From positions 123,801,970 to 123,865,969 of the forward strand of contig CM043962.1 of assembly GCA_014529385.2 (NCBI GenBank): DNA of 64,000 bases, in the 5' to 3' direction. Below the pieces are notes generated by a model that searched no databases, was not told the origin of the DNA, and saw only the letters and a program-made list of their open reading frames with translations. The translations under genes were made by a program, and so were the position numbers. This document shows positions 61,552 through 64,000 of this stretch, in pieces; within the stretch, counting starts at the first letter, position 1; every line of letters begins with the position of its first letter. This stretch comes from Adiantum capillus-veneris. Its lineage: Eukaryota; Streptophyta; Polypodiopsida; Polypodiales; Pteridaceae.

Positions 61552-63936
61552 ATGAAAATGAGGAAAACATCACTTCAATCTCTAACTAGGTTTGAACTAC
61601 GACAACTATTCACAAGAGCTATGAAATCCAAAGTTAAGGGTGGTAAGAAAAAGTGGAGTCGGAAGAAGAGACTGGAGCAGATCCCTAAGTTCACAATACT
61701 CAATGACTCACTAAAAGATGCCTCAACCTATATCAAGAAATAAAGAATTGAGCTGGAAGGAGCATCGGTATACAAATCCCAATATTCCTCGAGAAGCTTG
61801 CAACCTGGCAAGGAAGCTACACATGGAAGAGTCATTAGAGAATACGGATCTTCTCAACTACTTTTAGTAATCCCCGTGTGGAATTGATATCCAGAGAGCC
61901 CATGAGCTCTACACTAGCATCACAGATCCACCCTTGATAATGAAAAATTCCACGCTAAAATCACATCAGAGTTGGTTTTAGAAGCCTTTGGTCTATCAGA
62001 CAGAGGAGCAACCATGCAAGGGGAAAAGTAAATGGGAGTGGAATTCTTTGTAAAGATGGGAGCAACAACAACCTTTGCAGACATGACATGCCGACTGATA
62101 ACCATCAATCACGCCCATTACTTGCTTGAATTGCTCACAAAGAAGAAGAAACACACCAAGCTCACATATCTGTCGGCACCGGAAGTTTTGACCATGATAG
62201 ATTATCAAGCTATCAAAGTAGCCCAAGATCTCACAGAGTCTCCTTCTCAAAATGATTGGATCAAGATCTAGGAGGAAGAGAGCAAAGAAGAAATGACAAA
62301 GTCAGGATCTACTCAAACCACTGCCCCCACACACTCTAAGAGAAAATTATATGACTCGGAGTCATTTGAAAAAGATCAAGAAGATAGAAAAGGTAAGAAG
62401 CCCATGCCTATGCCTAAACCCAAGAAAGAGGAAAAGGCACAAAAGCAAGCCCAAGAAGAGATATTAGCCGAGAAATTCTAGAAAAAAAGAGTATACAAAG
62501 GGAAATTTGCTGAGGAATGGGTGTCATGCAAGATTCACACAAAAAACCCATTAGCAACTCTTGTCACAGTAGAGCAACTATAAGAGATATGGGCTCAAAT
62601 GGAGAGAGCCAAGCTCGCAAAAGAGGAAAAAAAAAAGGCTGCATAGGACGTAAAGAAGGTTGAGGGGAGGCCAGACACAGAAAATTCTACAAAGAGTTTA
62701 CACTCCCAGTTAGATCAACATTTCTATTAAGATTAATTATGGAAACAAAACAACACTGGGTGAGACCTCTAAACCAAAACCATCACAAGCGCAAGACACA
62801 CAAGGGGAAACAAAAGTTAAAAAAAGTTGTCCTAAGCCACAAAATCCTCATGTGATCACAGAGGAGGTAAGGCGGCCGATGCATATACCTAGCACCTTTG
62901 TGCAACAATGGAGCATGACCGACCCTTACTACCAAGCCTTACACAGGGTAGCAATCCACATGTAAAATGTGTCTATGCAAGAGCACGCACAGGACTTGAA
63001 TGCAATCTTAACGCTGCAAGGTGCGCTTGTTGAAGTCTATGCCAAGATACATACTCTCAAAATGAAGAAGAGGAATTGATCTAGAGGATTAGATTGCTAT
63101 ACAAGAAGCATAAGAGTCAAGAAGCCAGCTTCTCCCTTAAAAAGCAATCGAAGCTCATGAAGAGATAGCAGGCACTAATTGGGCTATTGCAGCACATAAG
63201 GAAGTAATCAAATGTCTGCAAATGATATTTACAAACATCTACCACCAAGCTAACACATTGAAAATCAATTTTCCATGGCAAAAATAAAACTAGTGAGTGT
63301 TGAGGATGAGTTTATGGCCCAACGATGTATTGTAGACAAAATCAAAGCCAATCCTCAACTTGCAAGGCTAGCAGAGACAAGCATAGCACCTTTTGATGCT
63401 AGTTCCTGGATTTTAGAGCTAGAGAGGGCTGTCAGAGTGTAGGAGAGAATGGAGCAAGTTGTCACTATAGCCTCCCTAGCTAGAGAAGGAGCTCTCCAAG
63501 AAAATAATGTGGCCCTAAAGAAAGAAAATAAAGATCTAAAAGCCCAAGTAGTTGCCTTCTAGGCCAATCTTGACTGCAAGAATAGGAATTTACTAGCATG
63601 AGTGATCATGGAGATGATGATCATGGCAAACAAGGTGATGCGCAAAAAGAAAAAGATTTCCAGCAAGGACCACCCCAAACACAATTGCAAAGGCCCTCCT
63701 CTAAAGCCACTCATCCAACATCAAGAAATAATAGAGACAAAGGGAAGCAACACGTTGCACAAGAAGTCCCTAGGACCATCACTGCTCCAAGAACAAAAGT
63801 AGAAGAAATTGTGGAGCTTGAAGCAATAGCTGAGAGAGCTCATCGCTTGACAAAAGAAGTGATAGCAAAGATGGAAGCAAGAATGACACGGATAGGGGAA
63901 GAGTGCTGGAAGAAGGCAATGGCATGGGAAACCTAA
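61552..63936 (+). pseudogene. Relic of a charged, coiled protein gene, possibly gag-like
   Basis: Plus-strand reading in two or three frames: KSKVKGGKKKWSRKKRLEQ, then MGVEFFVKMGATTTFADMT, APEVLTMIDYQAIKVAQD and a Lys/Glu/Pro-rich part (KKPMPMPKPKKEEKAQKQAQ). Later parts are VRRPMHIPSTFVQQWSMTDP, ASWILELERAVRV, a coiled stretch (EGALQENNVALKKENKDLKAQ) and a last open frame 63598-63936 with EEIVELEAIAERAHRLTKEV. Stops fall where Gln would fit (F-stop-KKR, V-stop-ERM, F-stop-ANL). No known domain; size and style recall retroelement gag proteins. Confidence 0.5.
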
Positions 63937-64000
63937 CTTCTTCATTATGTCAATTTGCAACTTCTCAAATCAAAAACCATTAACGAAGATTGGTATACCC

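Overview
The window looks like transposon-rich nuclear DNA of a land plant. Supporting signs are Ty1/copia and Ty3/gypsy elements primed by initiator-Met tRNA, a gypsy polyprotein with a second RNase H domain as in the plant Tat lineage, a Ptta/En/Spm-type fragment, short GT-AG introns, and very long (TC)n/(AG)n microsatellites. A seed-free plant would fit, but the species cannot be named from the sequence. I see no intact host gene, rRNA, tRNA or CRISPR array. Almost every coding stretch belongs to a mobile element or is a decayed relic.

Layout. 1-3680: 5' two thirds of a Ty1/copia element on the minus strand (LTR, primer binding site, gag, protease, integrase, one stop codon), inserted into a Tat-like gypsy element on the plus strand (3681-8293). 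9888-19652: a 9.77-kb element bounded by a perfect 26-bp terminal inverted repeat and carrying four gene units. 20314-24300: an almost intact LINE on the minus strand, bordered by dinucleotide runs. 24.4-34.1 kb: LTR-like non-coding DNA, dispersed repeats, a dense (TC)n/(AC)n cluster and two relics of an unrecognised gene. 35.5-37.0 kb: Ptta/En/Spm-like relics. 38.0-41.5 kb: a hAT transposase relic with a 1.34-kb TTAA-flanked element inside it. 42.8-43.9 kb: a decayed protein kinase gene. 45.9-55.2 kb: four gypsy fragments in alternating orientation. 58.4-59.2 kb: an LTR-like repeat. 61.5-63.9 kb: a relic of a charged, coiled protein.

The most interesting object is the 9888-19652 element. Its minus-strand gene at 13789 starts with a histone H3 tail (KQTARK, keeping K4, R8 and K9) and runs through a recognisable H3 histone fold (KLPFQR, REI, LQEA, LF-D-, a degenerate MP-x-x-I) into a C-terminal extension of about 135 codons that is not part of H3. 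Downstream exons may encode a Ulp1-like protease motif. The gene is divergent from a second, unrecognised gene, and the two share an intergenic region with two 214-bp tandem copies, each with an ACACGTGGC box. A fourth gene, reading inward from the right end, is the candidate transposase. I infer a DNA transposon family that carries its own H3 variant. This copy is dead: several of its codons are TGA or TAG where CGA or CAG would fit, as expected from decay of methylated cytosines.
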